Positions 16,237 through 26,450 of a stretch of 33,942 nt of DNA are shown one piece after another. This DNA comes from Acidithiobacillus ferrivorans (GTDB lineage: Bacteria; Pseudomonadota; Gammaproteobacteria; Acidithiobacillales; Acidithiobacillaceae). Position 1 is the first letter of the stretch, and each line of letters starts with the position of its first letter. The notes under the pieces are model-generated. The model did not search any database. It was not told where the DNA came from and saw only the letters and a program-made list of their open reading frames with translations. The stretch is taken from assembly GCA_020723125.1 (NCBI GenBank), contig DYJM01000012.1:1-33942 (forward strand), given 5' to 3'. A program made the translations under genes and the position numbers.

Positions 16237-18584
16237 TGCTGCATATTGAAATAGACGGACAGCAAGTCGAAGTGGCAGCAGGGACCACGATCATGGAGGC
16301 CGCTGAGTCTCTAGGGATTTACATTCCGTTTTTCTGCTATCACCCCAAACTTTCTGTTGCCGCCAATTGCCGGATGTGTCTGGTGGATGTGGAAAAAGCG
16401 CCAAAACCCTTGCCCGCCTGCGCCACCCCGGTGTCCGACGGAATGAAAATAGCCACGGCTTCGCGCAAGGCAAAAATGGCCCAGCAGGGTGTTCTGGAAT
16501 TTTTGCTGATCAACCATCCCCTGGATTGTCCGATTTGTGATCAGGGTGGCGAATGCCCCTTGCAGGACATCACCATGGGCTTTGCCAATCCCCACAGTCA
16601 TTACAATGAGGAAAAGCGGGTTGTCGAAGACAAGGATATCGGTCCGCTGATCGCTACGGAAATGACCCGCTGTATTCAGTGTACTCGCTGTGTACGTTTC
16701 GGGCAGGAAATCGGTGGCATCAAGGAGCTTGGGGCTACCGGACGTGGTGAACACATGGCCATTGGCACTTATGTCGCCAAGGCGGTGAAATCGGAATTAT
16801 CCGGAAACATGATTGATTTATGTCCGGTGGGCGCGCTGACCAGCAAACCCTTCCGCTACAAGGCCCGCTCCTGGGAACTGAAGCACACCCCCGGCATTTG
16901 TCCCCACTGTTCCACCGGCTGCAACACCGATGTCCAAAGTCTGGGCAAGGAAGTGCTGCGGGTTCTGCCGCGCAATAATGAAGCCGTCAATGAACAATGG
17001 ATTTGCGACAAGGGGCGCTATGCCTACACCGGACTGAATGCGCCTGATCGAGTGACCAAGCCCTTGTTGCGCGATGCACAGGGTAAGTGGACGGAAGTCT
17101 CCTGGGCCGAAGCCCTGGATGCGGCGCTCGCCGGACTGGAAAAAGTGCTGGCCCGTCACGGTGCAGACAAGCTGGCAGGACTGATTTCCGGACAGTCCAG
17201 TAACGAAGAACTGTTTTTGTTCCAGGCCTTGTTGCGCGGACTGGGTAGCCCGCATGTGGATCATCGTCTGCATCAGCAGGATTTCCGTGCGGATGCGGCC
17301 ATGCCGCTTTATCCGGCGCTGAATATGAGTCTGGAAGAACTGGAAAGAGAGCCACTGATTGTGCTCTGTCATGGCTTCACCCGACACCAGCAGCCGCTGA
17401 CCAACCATCGCCTGCATAAGGCAGTACTGAACGGCGGCAAGGTAGTGAGCATTGACAGCATGCGTCAGGATTTCAACTTTCCGGTCACTCAGATGGTTGC
17501 CGAGGCGGGTGAAGATCTGGCCTTGTACCAGCAACTGGCGGGGCATCTTGCCCATGTTCATGAAGAAAAACAGAACGATGCTCTGGTACATTTGGCCCAA
17601 GAAATGGCGGCAGCAGATAATCCGCTCATTTTGATTGGCAGTGCCTTGCTGCATCATCCCCAGGCTGCTGATCTGTTGGCGCAGGTGGAAAGCATTGCCG
17701 AACTGGCGGGTGGGCGGATTGGCTGGCTGGCGGATGAAAGCAATAGTGCCGGAGCCTGGTTGAGTGGCTGTGTCCCCCAGCGCGCTCCTGGCGGCCACCT
17801 GCTGGCAGAGCCCGGTTTGCCTGCAGGTGCCTGCTGGAATGCCGACATGCAGGGCTTTATTCTTTTCGGCGTAGAGCCGGGTGTGGATAGTCTTGCAGGA
17901 GCACAAGCCGTCCAGCGCCTGCGCGATGCCGAGTTTGTTTTAAGCATCAGTCAATTTGGCAATGAAGCCCGGCAGTATGCGGATGTGATATTACCCATGG
18001 CCGCGTTTGCCGAGGGTTCAGGTTCTTATGTGAATAATGAAGGACGCTGCCAGTCCTTCCGCGCGGCAGTGAAATTACCCGGTGAAGCCCGGCCCGGCTG
18101 GAAAATATTGCGGGTATTGGGTGATGGCCTGAAACTGCCGGACTTTCAGTACAATGAACTGAGCGAAGTGAGCGCCGCCTGGCATCATGCCGTGGGCGAC
18201 TATGGTATGGATATTCCGCCTTTCCACGCCTTTCCAGTACTGGAAGCAGTGCAACCCATAGCGGCAGGCGAGTTATTGCGCCTTGGTGACTGGCCCATTT
18301 ATCAGGGCGATCCTCTGGTGCGTCGGGCCAGGCCGCTGAGTACACCCTTGGTTGCCAGAATGCATCCCGATCAGGCCCGTCAGTCGGGAATTCAGGGTGA
18401 GGCCGTGGAAGTCAGTTCCGCATCAGGAAAGGTCACTCTGGCTCTGGAGCTGGATACGCATATCCCCCTGGGTTGCATCTGGATTCCTCTGGGCTACCCG
18501 GAAACTTCAGGACTTGCTGCGCCTTATCTGCCCTGTTCCGTAGCGATGGCAGCATTACTGCCGGAAACCCAGAGGGCATCATGA
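16236..18584 (+). CDS. nuoG: NADH-quinone oxidoreductase subunit G (75 kDa)
   Basis: NuoG carries the Fe-S chain between NuoF and NuoI. All sites are visible in its 782 aa. [2Fe-2S] N1b uses C34, C45, C48 and C62. N5 uses H94, C98, C101 and C107. N4 uses C146, C149, C152 and C196. The optional cluster N7 has C222-x2-C225-x3-C229-x27-C257, matching E. coli spacing exactly. After residue 260 comes a molybdopterin-oxidoreductase-like domain that no longer binds a cofactor in this family. The ATG overlaps the nuoF stop (TGATG), with GGGAGA upstream; the end overlaps nuoH by four bases. Confidence 0.97.
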   Translation: MLHIEIDGQQVEVAAGTTIMEAAESLGIYIPFFCYHPKLSVAANCRMCLVDVEKAPKPLPACATPVSDGMKIATASRKAKMAQQGVLEFLLINHPLDCPICDQGGECPLQDITMGFANPHSHYNEEKRVVEDKDIGPLIATEMTRCIQCTRCVRFGQEIGGIKELGATGRGEHMAIGTYVAKAVKSELSGNMIDLCPVGALTSKPFRYKARSWELKHTPGICPHCSTGCNTDVQSLGKEVLRVLPRNNEAVNEQWICDKGRYAYTGLNAPDRVTKPLLRDAQGKWTEVSWAEALDAALAGLEKVLARHGADKLAGLISGQSSNEELFLFQALLRGLGSPHVDHRLHQQDFRADAAMPLYPALNMSLEELEREPLIVLCHGFTRHQQPLTNHRLHKAVLNGGKVVSIDSMRQDFNFPVTQMVAEAGEDLALYQQLAGHLAHVHEEKQNDALVHLAQEMAAADNPLILIGSALLHHPQAADLLAQVESIAELAGGRIGWLADESNSAGAWLSGCVPQRAPGGHLLAEPGLPAGACWNADMQGFILFGVEPGVDSLAGAQAVQRLRDAEFVLSISQFGNEARQYADVILPMAAFAEGSGSYVNNEGRCQSFRAAVKLPGEARPGWKILRVLGDGLKLPDFQYNELSEVSAAWHHAVGDYGMDIPPFHAFPVLEAVQPIAAGELLRLGDWPIYQGDPLVRRARPLSTPLVARMHPDQARQSGIQGEAVEVSSASGKVTLALELDTHIPLGCIWIPLGYPETSGLAAPYLPCSVAMAALLPETQRAS

Positions 18585-19609
18585 TGCATGATTTTTATCA
18601 AACCGGCTGGTGGGCAGTCATCTGGTCGATTATCAAAATTCTCATTGTGGTGGTGCCGTTGTTGCTGGGTGTGGCTTACCTGACCCTGGCAGAACGCAAG
18701 GTCATTGGTTACATGCAGGTACGTCTGGGACCCAACCGAGTGGGGTTCAGAGGTTCGCTGCAGCCTATTGCCGATGCGCTGAAGCTGATGTTCAAGGAAG
18801 TCATCATTCCCTCCAGTGCCAATCGCTTCCTGTTTCTGGCAGCACCGGTACTGGCCTTTGTCCCCGCGCTGCTGGTCTGGGCGGCAGTGCCTTTCGGGCC
18901 GGATGTGGCTATCTCCAACATGAACGCCGGGTTGCTGTATGTGCTGGCGATTGCCGGGTTGGGCGTGTACGGCATTATCGTGGCGGGCTGGGCTTCCAAT
19001 TCCAAGTATGCGTTTCTGGGTGCCATGCGCGCTGCCGCACAGCTGGTTGCTTACGAAATCGCCATGGGTTTTGCCCTGGTCGGGGTGTTGATGTTGGCCC
19101 AAACCCTGAATCTGAGCAAAATTGTCGAGGCCCAGGCCGGGGGCGGATTCTGGTCCTGGTACTGGTTGCCTCTTTTTCCGTTTTTTCTGGTGTATTTTAT
19201 TTCCGGTGTGGCGGAAACCAACCGCGCACCTTTTGACGTCGCGGAAGGCGAGTCGGAAATTGTCGCCGGTTTCCATGTGGAATATTCCGGAATGGCTTTC
19301 GCCCTGTTTTTCCTGGCGGAATATGCCAACATGATTTTTGTGTCGTTGTTGACGACGGTCCTGTTTCTGGGCGGTTGGTATGCACCCATCAACACTCCGT
19401 TATTGACCTGGATACCCGGCCTGGTCTGGTTGCTGCTCAAAACCGCTTTTCTGCTGTATGTGTTTTTGTGGATTCGGGCAACATTCCCACGCTATCGCTA
19501 TGACCAGATCATGCGCCTGGGCTGGAAAGTGTTCATTCCGGTAACCATTGCCTGGATTGTGGTAGTGGGTATTGCCCTGGAAACACCCATGCGTGCCATT
19601 CTGCGCTGA
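18581..19609 (+). CDS. nuoH: NADH-quinone oxidoreductase subunit H
   Basis: NuoH is the eight-helix membrane subunit that links the quinone cavity to the proton pumps. Family signatures are [19 protein letters not shown] (37-55) and the acidic loop [30 protein letters not shown]. The start at ATG 18581 overlaps the nuoG stop (ATGA) and gives 342 aa beginning [11 protein letters not shown]; the second ATG at 18584 is equally possible. The track's 18473 start lies within nuoG and is rejected. nuoI follows after ten bases. Confidence 0.96.
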   Translation: MMHDFYQTGWWAVIWSIIKILIVVVPLLLGVAYLTLAERKVIGYMQVRLGPNRVGFRGSLQPIADALKLMFKEVIIPSSANRFLFLAAPVLAFVPALLVWAAVPFGPDVAISNMNAGLLYVLAIAGLGVYGIIVAGWASNSKYAFLGAMRAAAQLVAYEIAMGFALVGVLMLAQTLNLSKIVEAQAGGGFWSWYWLPLFPFFLVYFISGVAETNRAPFDVAEGESEIVAGFHVEYSGMAFALFFLAEYANMIFVSLLTTVLFLGGWYAPINTPLLTWIPGLVWLLLKTAFLLYVFLWIRATFPRYRYDQIMRLGWKVFIPVTIAWIVVVGIALETPMRAILR

Positions 19610-19619
19610 GGAGAACAAT

Positions 19620-20111
19620 ATGCAAATTCGCCCGAAGCAGTGGTTCAAGACTTTTTTCCTGACGGAAATGCTGCGCGGTATGCAGCTGACCGGACGGTAT
19701 TTTTTTGCCCGCAAAATTACCGTGCAGTATCCCGAAGAACAAACGCCCCAGTCCCCGCGTTTTCGGGGACTGCACGCCCTGCGCCGTTATGAGAACGGTG
19801 AAGAACGCTGTATCGCCTGTAAATTATGTGAAGCTGTCTGTCCGGCAATGGCGATCACCATTGAAAGTGAGCAACGCAGTGATGGAACCCGCCGCACCAC
19901 CCGTTATGACATTGATCTGAGCAAGTGCATTTTTTGTGGTCTTTGTGAAGAATCCTGTCCGGTGGATTCCATTGTCGAAAGTCGGGTGTTGTCCTATCAC
20001 GGCGAAATTCGTGGTGATCTGATTTATACCAAGGATATGCTCCTCGCCAATGGTGATCGTCTGGAAGCAGAATTGGCAGCGGATCGCGAAGCAGACCGCG
20101 CATATCGTTGA
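19620..20111 (+). CDS. nuoI: NADH-quinone oxidoreductase subunit I (TYKY)
   Basis: NuoI is an 8Fe ferredoxin-type subunit holding clusters N6a and N6b, which relay electrons to N2. Two CxxCxxCxxxC motifs are present: C64, C67, C70 and C74 ([11 protein letters not shown]), and C103, C106, C109 and C113 ([11 protein letters not shown]). The N-terminal amphipathic helix docks on the membrane arm. The start at ATG 19620, after GAGGAGAA, gives 163 aa, the standard size; the track's 19572 start lies in the end of nuoH. Confidence 0.97.
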   Translation: MQIRPKQWFKTFFLTEMLRGMQLTGRYFFARKITVQYPEEQTPQSPRFRGLHALRRYENGEERCIACKLCEAVCPAMAITIESEQRSDGTRRTTRYDIDLSKCIFCGLCEESCPVDSIVESRVLSYHGEIRGDLIYTKDMLLANGDRLEAELAADREADRAYR

Positions 20112-20127
20112 CAGGAAAATAATCATT

Positions 20128-20724
20128 ATGATCATAACCACTGTTCTTTTTTACCTTTTTTCGGCGATATTGCTGGGTTCTGCGACAGCGGTCATCACGG
20201 CAAGAAATCCGGTCTATGCGTCTTTGTTTCTGGTGCTGGCGTTTTTCAATGCCGCCGCCCTGTTCATTTTGCTGGGCGCAGAATTTTTGGGTCTGATCCT
20301 GATTCTGGTCTACGTGGGCGCGGTCATGGTGCTTTTCCTGTTTGTGGTGATGATGCTGGATATTAATTTGACCCGTCTCAAGGAAGGGTTTTTGAGTTAT
20401 CTGCCGCTGGGGCTGGCCATTGCCATTTTGGGCGTGCTGGAACTGGCCGTGGTTTTCTGGACTTCGCCCTTGGGCCATATTCCTGCTCCCGGCCCTATTC
20501 CTGCCAATGCAGATAATACCCGTGCCCTGGGCGTATTGCTTTACACTCATTATTTATACCCCTTTGAAATTGCGGCGGTGATTTTGCTGGTCGCGATTAT
20601 TGCGGCTATTGCCCTGACCTTGCGGCGCCGCCAAGGGACCAAAACCCAGAGTATTGATGCGCAAATGGCAGTGCGTGCCAAAGATCGCATCAGCCTGGTG
20701 AATTTGCGGGGGCCGGAACAATGA
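20128..20724 (+). CDS. nuoJ: NADH-quinone oxidoreductase subunit J
   Basis: NuoJ is a membrane subunit with five predicted helices; its third helix is the one that undergoes the pi-bulge change in complex I coupling. The conserved stretch [30 protein letters not shown] is present at about residues 49-78. The start at ATG 20128 gives 198 aa beginning [11 protein letters not shown]. The upstream ATG in the track lies inside nuoI. Its stop overlaps the nuoK start by four bases (ATGA). Confidence 0.95.
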   Translation: MIITTVLFYLFSAILLGSATAVITARNPVYASLFLVLAFFNAAALFILLGAEFLGLILILVYVGAVMVLFLFVVMMLDINLTRLKEGFLSYLPLGLAIAILGVLELAVVFWTSPLGHIPAPGPIPANADNTRALGVLLYTHYLYPFEIAAVILLVAIIAAIALTLRRRQGTKTQSIDAQMAVRAKDRISLVNLRGPEQ

Positions 20725-21041
20725 TGATGGGTGGACAACCAACTCTTGCGGCTTATCTGATACTCGGGGCTATCCTGTTTTCCATCGGTGTGGTGGGGAT
20801 TTTCCTGAACCGCAAAAACGTGATTATTTTGCTGATGGCCATTGAATTGCTGCTGCTGGCAGTGAATATCAACCTGGTGGCCTTTTCCCGCTATCTGGGT
20901 AATCTCGAAGGGCAGATTTTTGTGTTTTTCATCCTGACGGTAGCTGCTGCTGAAGCGGCCATTGGTCTGGCCATTCTGGTGGTTTACTTCCGGAACCGCC
21001 GGAGTATCAACGTAGAAGATATTGACGAGTTGAGGGGCTGA
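20721..21041 (+). CDS. nuoK: NADH-quinone oxidoreductase subunit K
   Basis: NuoK is a three-helix MrpC-like subunit in the proton path. The two buried glutamates needed for coupling are visible as E42 ([17 protein letters not shown]) and E78 ([15 protein letters not shown]). The protein is 106 aa against a usual 100-102, because three ATG codons stand in a row; the true start could be 20721, 20724 or 20727. It overlaps nuoJ by four bases, and nuoL begins one base after its stop. Confidence 0.95.
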   Translation: MMMGGQPTLAAYLILGAILFSIGVVGIFLNRKNVIILLMAIELLLLAVNINLVAFSRYLGNLEGQIFVFFILTVAAAEAAIGLAILVVYFRNRRSINVEDIDELRG

Positions 21042-21042
21042 T

Positions 21043-23025
21043 ATGTGGGTTTTTGACTGGTTGAATGCCTTTCCGCCTCTCCTTGTGTACCTGATTATTC
21101 CGTTGGCACCGCTGGCTGGTTCTCTGGTGGCTGGTTTTGGCGGCTGGAAGCTGCAGGAACAAGCGCACTGGGCGCCCTTGGCGGGGGTTGCGGTGTCTTT
21201 TTATCTGGCCCTGGCGGTACTGTTTCAGACCCTGCACGGTGTCGATTTTTACGGCAATGTGTACACATGGGCCGTGTTGGGTCATCTGCAAGTGCCCATC
21301 GGTTTTGATGTGGACAGCCTGACCGCGCTGATGCTGGTGGTGGTTACCTTTGTGTCGCTTTGCGTGCATTTGTACACCATAGGCTACATGCACGGTGACC
21401 CTGGTTATGCTCGCTTTTTCAGTTATATTTCGCTGTTCACTTTCAGCATGATCATGCTGGTGATGAGTAACAATTTCTTCCAGTTGTTTTTTGGTTGGGA
21501 AGCGGTGGGTCTGGTTTCCTATCTGCTCATCGGTTTCTGGTTCCAGCGCGAAAGCGCCAATGTCGCCGCCCTGAAGGCATTTATTGTCAATCGGGTCGGT
21601 GATTTCGGTTTCCTGATTGGTATTGCGGCTATTTATCATTACTGCGGCAGTCTCGATTATCGTACGGTATTTGCCATGGTGCCCCATCTGCTCGGCCAGA
21701 CGGTGGAAATCATTCCCGGACATCCCTGGAATGTACTGACCTGGATTGCCTTGCTGCTGTTTATCGGTGCCATGGGCAAATCAGCCCAGGTACCGCTGCA
21801 TGTCTGGCTCCCGGAGTCCATGGAAGGTCCGACCCCCATTTCGGCGCTGATTCACGCGGCGACCATGGTTACCGCCGGGATTTTCATGGTGGCCCGGATG
21901 TCGCCCATTTATGAACAGTCGGCCACGGCATTGACCGTCATTTTGTTGATTGGCTCTATTACCGCCTTGTTCATGGGGTTAATTGGACTGGTGCAAAATG
22001 ACATCAAGCGCATTATTGCCTACTCAACTCTTTCCCAGTTGGGATACATGACCGCTGCACTGGGGGCTTCGGCCTTTTCAGCGGCCATCTTTCACCTCAT
22101 GACCCATGCTTTTTTCAAAGCATTGCTGTTCCTGGCGGCGGGTTCGGTGATTCATGCCATGGCCAATGAACAGGACATCCGTAAAATGGGCGGATTGCGC
22201 AAGGCCATGCCCATCACTTACATCACTTTTCTGATCGGCGGCCTTGCGCTGTCAGGCATCCCGCCTTTTGCCGGGTTTTTCAGCAAGGATCTGATTATCG
22301 AAGCTGTGGGTATTTCCACCTTGCCAGGAGCCGGCTGGGCCGAGTTCATGCTGGTGGCGGGAGCCTTCGTCACCGCTCTTTATACTTTCCGGATGTTTTT
22401 CATGGTGTTCCACGGTGCACCGCGCATGGATCCCCATACTTGGAATCATCTGCATGAGTCACCCTGGGTGATTACGGTGCCACTCATTGCCTTGGCTATT
22501 CCTGCGGTATATGCCGGTTGGGCTTACATCGGTCCGGTAGGCTTGGGGCATTTTCTCGATTCTTCGCTGGTTATTGCTCCGCAGTTCAATACCATCGGTG
22601 AAATTGCCACGCATTGGCAGGGCGCTGCTGTGTTTCTTCTCCATGGTCTGGAAGCCTGGCCCTTTTGGCTGGCCGTTGCCGGCATTGCCTGCGCTGCCTA
22701 CTTTTATGCCTGGAATACGGGTTTACCCGAATGGCTCAGCCGCATCCTCAGTCCGGCAGTTTGGCTGCTGGAGAGTAAATACGGTTTTGACACTTTCAAT
22801 AATACGGTTCTGGTACGCGGAGTGATTCAGTTTGGACGGTTGTTCTGGCATCTTGGCGACGAAAAACTGATTGACGGCCTGATGGTCAATGGCACCGCTT
22901 TCGGCATCGGCAAGTTGGCATTGTCCTGGCGTAAAGTGCAAACGGGATACATTTATCATTATGCTTTCGCCATGATTATCGGGTTGATTTTATTCATGAC
23001 ATATTTTGTGATCTGGAAGGGGTAG
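21043..23025 (+). CDS. nuoL: NADH-quinone oxidoreductase subunit L
   Basis: NuoL is the distal antiporter-like proton-pumping subunit, with the long lateral helix at its C-terminus. At 660 aa it is the longer antiporter form that includes this helix. Key residues are E153 in FFGWEAVGLVSYLLIGFW and K246 in IGAMGKSAQVPLHVWLPESM, followed by EGPTPISALIHAATMVTAG. The HAFFKALLFLAAGSVIHAM helix is intact. The ATG starts one base after the nuoK stop, with GAGG upstream. Confidence 0.97.
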   Translation: MWVFDWLNAFPPLLVYLIIPLAPLAGSLVAGFGGWKLQEQAHWAPLAGVAVSFYLALAVLFQTLHGVDFYGNVYTWAVLGHLQVPIGFDVDSLTALMLVVVTFVSLCVHLYTIGYMHGDPGYARFFSYISLFTFSMIMLVMSNNFFQLFFGWEAVGLVSYLLIGFWFQRESANVAALKAFIVNRVGDFGFLIGIAAIYHYCGSLDYRTVFAMVPHLLGQTVEIIPGHPWNVLTWIALLLFIGAMGKSAQVPLHVWLPESMEGPTPISALIHAATMVTAGIFMVARMSPIYEQSATALTVILLIGSITALFMGLIGLVQNDIKRIIAYSTLSQLGYMTAALGASAFSAAIFHLMTHAFFKALLFLAAGSVIHAMANEQDIRKMGGLRKAMPITYITFLIGGLALSGIPPFAGFFSKDLIIEAVGISTLPGAGWAEFMLVAGAFVTALYTFRMFFMVFHGAPRMDPHTWNHLHESPWVITVPLIALAIPAVYAGWAYIGPVGLGHFLDSSLVIAPQFNTIGEIATHWQGAAVFLLHGLEAWPFWLAVAGIACAAYFYAWNTGLPEWLSRILSPAVWLLESKYGFDTFNNTVLVRGVIQFGRLFWHLGDEKLIDGLMVNGTAFGIGKLALSWRKVQTGYIYHYAFAMIIGLILFMTYFVIWKG

Positions 23026-23031
23026 GCACTG

Positions 23032-24513
23032 ATGAACGCTTCGCTCCTCAGCTATTCTATCTGGATACCCATCGTCGGCGGCCTGCTGGTTCTGGTCGTC
23101 GGAGATCGCCGTGCGGCGCTGGCGCGTTGGTTGGCCCTGATTGTGTCCCTGCTGGCCTTTGCCGTTACCATTCCCCTCTATACGGGTTTTGATACGCACA
23201 CTGCGGCCATGCAATTCAGTGAGCGGGTTGCCTGGATTCCTTCCCTGAATATTTATTATCACCTCGGTGTGGATGGTATATCCCTGTGGTTTGTATTGCT
23301 GACCAGCTTTTTGACCGTACTGGTGGTCATCAGCTCCTGGCGTAATGTCCAGACCCGGGTTGCCCAATTCATGGCGGCTTTCCTGATTATGGAAGGCATG
23401 ATGATCGGCGTGTTCTGCGCCCTTGATGCCATTCTCTTTTATGTATTCTGGGAAGCCATGCTGATTCCGATGTTCCTGATTATCGGCGTATGGGGTGGAC
23501 CACGACGGGTGTATGCCACCATCAAGTTTTTTCTGTATACCTTCCTGGGTTCCGTGTTGATGCTGGTGGCTTTGTTGTACCTGTATTTTCACAGCAGCAA
23601 CAGTTTCGACTTGCTGGTTTATCAGCATACCCCCCTGGGAATGACCGCGCAGCTTCTCATATTTATTGCGTTTTTTGTGGCTTTTGCGGTAAAAATTCCC
23701 ATGTGGCCAGTACATACCTGGTTACCGGATGCCCACGTGGAGGCGCCTACCGCCGGATCGGTGGTACTGGCCGCTATCATGCTGAAGATGGGGGCTTACG
23801 GTTTTCTGCGCCTGAGTCTGCCCATTGTTCCGGATGCCAGCCACAAACTCGCCTGGCTGATGATTCTGCTTTCCCTGATCGCCATCATTTATGTGGCGCT
23901 GGTGGCTATTGTTCAGGAAGACATGAAAAAACTGGTGGCGTACTCCTCCATTGCCCACATGGGCTTTGTGACGCTGGGCTTTTTCGTGTTTGATAGTGTC
24001 GCCATTGAGGGCAGTATCATTCAGATGCTTTCCCACGGCTTTATCAGTGCCGCCATGTTCCTCTGCATCGGCGTGCTCTATGACCGTATGCATACCCGGA
24101 ATATCAAAGCCTATGGAGGAGTTGCCAACGTCATGCCGATATTTGCGGCGTTGATGATGTTATTCGCCATGGGTAATGTGGGTTTGCCGGGGACTTCCGG
24201 TTTTGTGGGTGAGTTCATGGTGGTGCTTGGCACTTATCAGGTGAATCCGTGGTATGCGATTCTTGCCGCCACCGGTCTGATTACCGGAGCCAGCTACACC
24301 CTGTGGCTGTTCAAACGTGCTATTTTTGGTGGAATTGTGCACCCCGAGGTGGCCGCCCTGAAGGATCTCGATGCCCGCGAAATGCTGGTGCTCGGGACCT
24401 TGGCGGCGTTCACCCTGCTCTTGGGCGTATGGCCCGCACCTTTCCTTGATATCGTACATACTTCGGTTCAGCATCTGGTGGCGCAGATGGCTGTTTCGAA
24501 AATTCCGGCGTAG
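23032..24513 (+). CDS. nuoM: NADH-quinone oxidoreductase subunit M
   Basis: NuoM is the second antiporter-like proton channel of the membrane arm. Essential residues are E141 in YVFWEAMLIPMFLIIGVWGG and K221 in FAVKIPMWPVHTWLPDAHVEAPT. At 493 aa and about 14 hydrophobic segments it has normal size. The ATG is six bases past the nuoL stop, behind GGAAGGGG. A 13-base gap separates it from nuoN. Confidence 0.97.
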   Translation: MNASLLSYSIWIPIVGGLLVLVVGDRRAALARWLALIVSLLAFAVTIPLYTGFDTHTAAMQFSERVAWIPSLNIYYHLGVDGISLWFVLLTSFLTVLVVISSWRNVQTRVAQFMAAFLIMEGMMIGVFCALDAILFYVFWEAMLIPMFLIIGVWGGPRRVYATIKFFLYTFLGSVLMLVALLYLYFHSSNSFDLLVYQHTPLGMTAQLLIFIAFFVAFAVKIPMWPVHTWLPDAHVEAPTAGSVVLAAIMLKMGAYGFLRLSLPIVPDASHKLAWLMILLSLIAIIYVALVAIVQEDMKKLVAYSSIAHMGFVTLGFFVFDSVAIEGSIIQMLSHGFISAAMFLCIGVLYDRMHTRNIKAYGGVANVMPIFAALMMLFAMGNVGLPGTSGFVGEFMVVLGTYQVNPWYAILAATGLITGASYTLWLFKRAIFGGIVHPEVAALKDLDAREMLVLGTLAAFTLLLGVWPAPFLDIVHTSVQHLVAQMAVSKIPA

Positions 24514-24526
24514 AAGGACACTGCCT

Positions 24527-25972
24527 ATGAATGCTTTTCTGCTGCATTGGACTTTTGCGATACCGGAAATCTGGGTGTTGATCATGGCCTGCGTGGTGTT
24601 GCTGGCGGATTTATACCTGGGCGAACGACTGCGGGACGTGGCTCCGGTGTTGACCGTCCTGACGCTGCTGGGTGCTGCGGTGCTGACCTTTTTTGAATTC
24701 GGACAAAGTGGTACGACTTTCGCCGGATTGTTGGTGATGGATCCGTTTACCAATGTGGCCGAATTGTTCAGCTATCTGGCCGTATTGATGGTGGTGCTCT
24801 ATTCGCGACGCTATCTGCTGGATCGCGGCATATACCGGGGCGAAATCTACGTATTGCTGCTTTTTGCCCTGCTGGGGGTCATGGTGATGGTCTCGGGCGC
24901 TAACCTGTTGAGCATCTATCTGGGGCTGGAGCTTTTGGCGCTGAGTCAATATGCGCTGGTGGCCTTCAATCGCGACAGTCTGGTCGCAACCGAAGCCGGG
25001 CTGAAATATTTTGTTCTGGGTGCCCTGGCTTCAGGTTTGCTGCTTTACGGTATGTCGCTGCTCTACGGACTGACAGGAACCCTGGAGCTTCGCCATATTG
25101 CCGCAGCACTGGTGAATGTCACCAGCAGTAATCTGATTCTGGTATTTGCCCTGGTCTTTATCGTGGCGGGTATTGCTTTCAAGCTCGGTGCAGCCCCCTT
25201 TCATATGTGGTTGCCGGATGTCTATCAGGGCGCACCCACGGTGGTAACGACTTTTCTGGCCTCGGCACCTAAAATCGGTGCCTTTGCCTTGATTATTCGC
25301 CTTCTGGTGGATGGTGGGTACGGCATGCTGGAATCCTGGCAGCAGCTATTTATTGCCCTGACATTGGTATCTCTGGTTGTAGGCAACCTGATTGCCATTG
25401 CCCAACAGAATCTGAAACGGATGCTGGCCTACTCAACCGTAGGACACGTGGGTTTTCTTTCCCTGGGTATTGTGGCGGGGACAGAAGCCGGCTTTGCCAG
25501 CGCATTTTTCTACACCATTGTTTATGTGCTGATGTCTCTGGCCGGTTTCGGGATGATCCTGCTTCTCAGTCGGGCAGGTTTTGAGGCGGAGCGTATTGAT
25601 GATTTCAAGGGATTATCGCAGCGCAAACCCTGGTATGCCTTTTTGATGCTCATCATCATGTTTTCCATGGCGGGGGTTCCGCCGACGGTGGGTTTTTATG
25701 CCAAGCTGGCGGTGTTTCAGGCCGTCATTGCAGCGGGTTATGTGTGGTTGGCGGTGATCGGCGTATTGATGGCGGTGATTGGGGCTTTCTATTATTTACG
25801 GGTCGTCAAGGTCATGTATTTTGATGCCCCTGAACCGGAAAGTGGGCCGATCGTGCGCGATGATTTCGCAAGTGCTACCCTCAGTATCAACAGTCTGGCC
25901 TTGCTGGTACTGGGGATTGTTCCCGGACCGCTGATGGCCTTCTGTTTTTATGCCATGCAGGGAGTGATTTGA
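24527..25972 (+). CDS. nuoN: NADH-quinone oxidoreductase subunit N
   Basis: NuoN is the third antiporter-like proton channel. Landmarks are E135 in YLGLELLALSQYALVAFNRDS and K219 in IAFKLGAAPFHMWLPDVYQGAPT. The start at ATG 24527, eight bases after AGAAGGA, gives 481 aa; the track's start at 24371 lies within nuoM and encodes an Arg/Cys-rich segment unlike the family. Its stop overlaps the start of the DUF2818-like gene by one base. Confidence 0.97.
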   Translation: MNAFLLHWTFAIPEIWVLIMACVVLLADLYLGERLRDVAPVLTVLTLLGAAVLTFFEFGQSGTTFAGLLVMDPFTNVAELFSYLAVLMVVLYSRRYLLDRGIYRGEIYVLLLFALLGVMVMVSGANLLSIYLGLELLALSQYALVAFNRDSLVATEAGLKYFVLGALASGLLLYGMSLLYGLTGTLELRHIAAALVNVTSSNLILVFALVFIVAGIAFKLGAAPFHMWLPDVYQGAPTVVTTFLASAPKIGAFALIIRLLVDGGYGMLESWQQLFIALTLVSLVVGNLIAIAQQNLKRMLAYSTVGHVGFLSLGIVAGTEAGFASAFFYTIVYVLMSLAGFGMILLLSRAGFEAERIDDFKGLSQRKPWYAFLMLIIMFSMAGVPPTVGFYAKLAVFQAVIAAGYVWLAVIGVLMAVIGAFYYLRVVKVMYFDAPEPESGPIVRDDFASATLSINSLALLVLGIVPGPLMAFCFYAMQGVI

Positions 25973-26286
25973 TGGATATGCATAATTGGGCACTGCTTTA
26001 TATATTGCTGGCTTTTGTGGCGGCCAATTTGCCCTGGCTGAGCAATCGCCTGTTTTTTATACGCCCGGTTGCGGGAGGCAAGGCCTTGCAGTGGTACCTG
26101 CTGGAGTGGTTGGTGATGTATTTCATTGTGGGGCTGATCGGCATGGCTATTGAAAACAGTCTGGATGGTAGCCTCCATGCCCAGGGTTGGGAGTTCTATG
26201 TAATTGCCCTGTGCATGTTTGCCGTTTTTGCCATACCCGGTTTCATCTGGCGCTTCAATGTGCTGCCCATGTTGCGTAGATCTTGA
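25972..26286 (+). CDS. Small membrane protein, DUF2818 family
   Basis: This is a protein of 104 aa with three hydrophobic segments at about 5-28, 40-60 and 75-95. The last two are bounded by charged residues (GMAIENSLDGS between them, FIWRFNVLPMLRRS at the end). The style matches the DUF2818 family, which I recall as sitting just after nuoN in betaproteobacteria and relatives; that family name is from memory. The ATG at 25972 overlaps the nuoN stop (TGATG) with GGAG seven bases upstream; the track's TTG at 25969 is less likely. It is therefore translated with complex I and may aid its assembly or stability, but no function is shown. Its stop is embedded in the tRNA-Val -35 element. Confidence 0.85.
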   Translation: MDMHNWALLYILLAFVAANLPWLSNRLFFIRPVAGGKALQWYLLEWLVMYFIVGLIGMAIENSLDGSLHAQGWEFYVIALCMFAVFAIPGFIWRFNVLPMLRRS

Positions 26287-26311
26287 CCGGAGCCCGGGTA
26301 ATGGGTACATT
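26283..26311 (+). promoter_or_regulatory. tRNA-Val promoter
   Basis: TTGACC (26283-26288) and TACATT (26306-26311) with a 17-bp spacer. The -35 hexamer contains the TGA stop of the DUF2818-like gene. A start about seven bases past the -10 falls four bases before the tRNA 5' end, an ideal position. Confidence 0.7.
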
Positions 26312-26321
26312 TGCGGGCTGC

Positions 26322-26396
26322 AGGCGCGTAGCTCAGGGGGAGAGCGCTACCTTGACACGGTAGAGGTCGGCGGTTCGAAACCGCCCGTGCCTACCA
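26322..26396 (+). tRNA. tRNA-Val (GAC)
   Basis: This is a 75-nt cloverleaf. The acceptor AGGCGCG pairs with CGTGCCT (one G-T), and A plus encoded CCA follow. The anticodon arm CTACC-TTGACAC-GGTAG places GAC at 26354-26356, reading GUU/GUC valine codons. The T-arm GGCGGTTCGAAACCGCC is standard. It has its own promoter and an intrinsic terminator before thrS. Confidence 0.96.
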
Positions 26397-26402
26397 AATC
26401 CC

Positions 26403-26435
26403 GCACCAGAGGGAAAAGTCTCTCTGGTGCTTTTT
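26403..26435 (+). terminator. Intrinsic terminator between tRNA-Val and thrS
   Basis: The stem GCACCAGAG (26403-26411) pairs with CTCTGGTGC (26422-26430), nine bp with a ten-base loop, followed by TTTTTC. It ends the tRNA-Val transcript. The thrS start codon is only 15 bases beyond the T-run, so the hairpin may also act as an attenuator or leader structure for thrS. Confidence 0.85.
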
Positions 26436-26450
26436 CTTTGGAGGGGGCAT

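Noticed and set aside
16818-17906. 362-aa minus-strand ORF opposite nuoG
   Set aside because: It is a shadow of NuoG, whose Fe-S ligands and frame are fully intact on the plus strand.
26397-26450. T-box riboswitch or leader peptide before thrS
   Set aside because: The 54-base gap is fully used by the terminator and ribosome site; no T-box sequence, specifier loop or threonine-rich short ORF is present.
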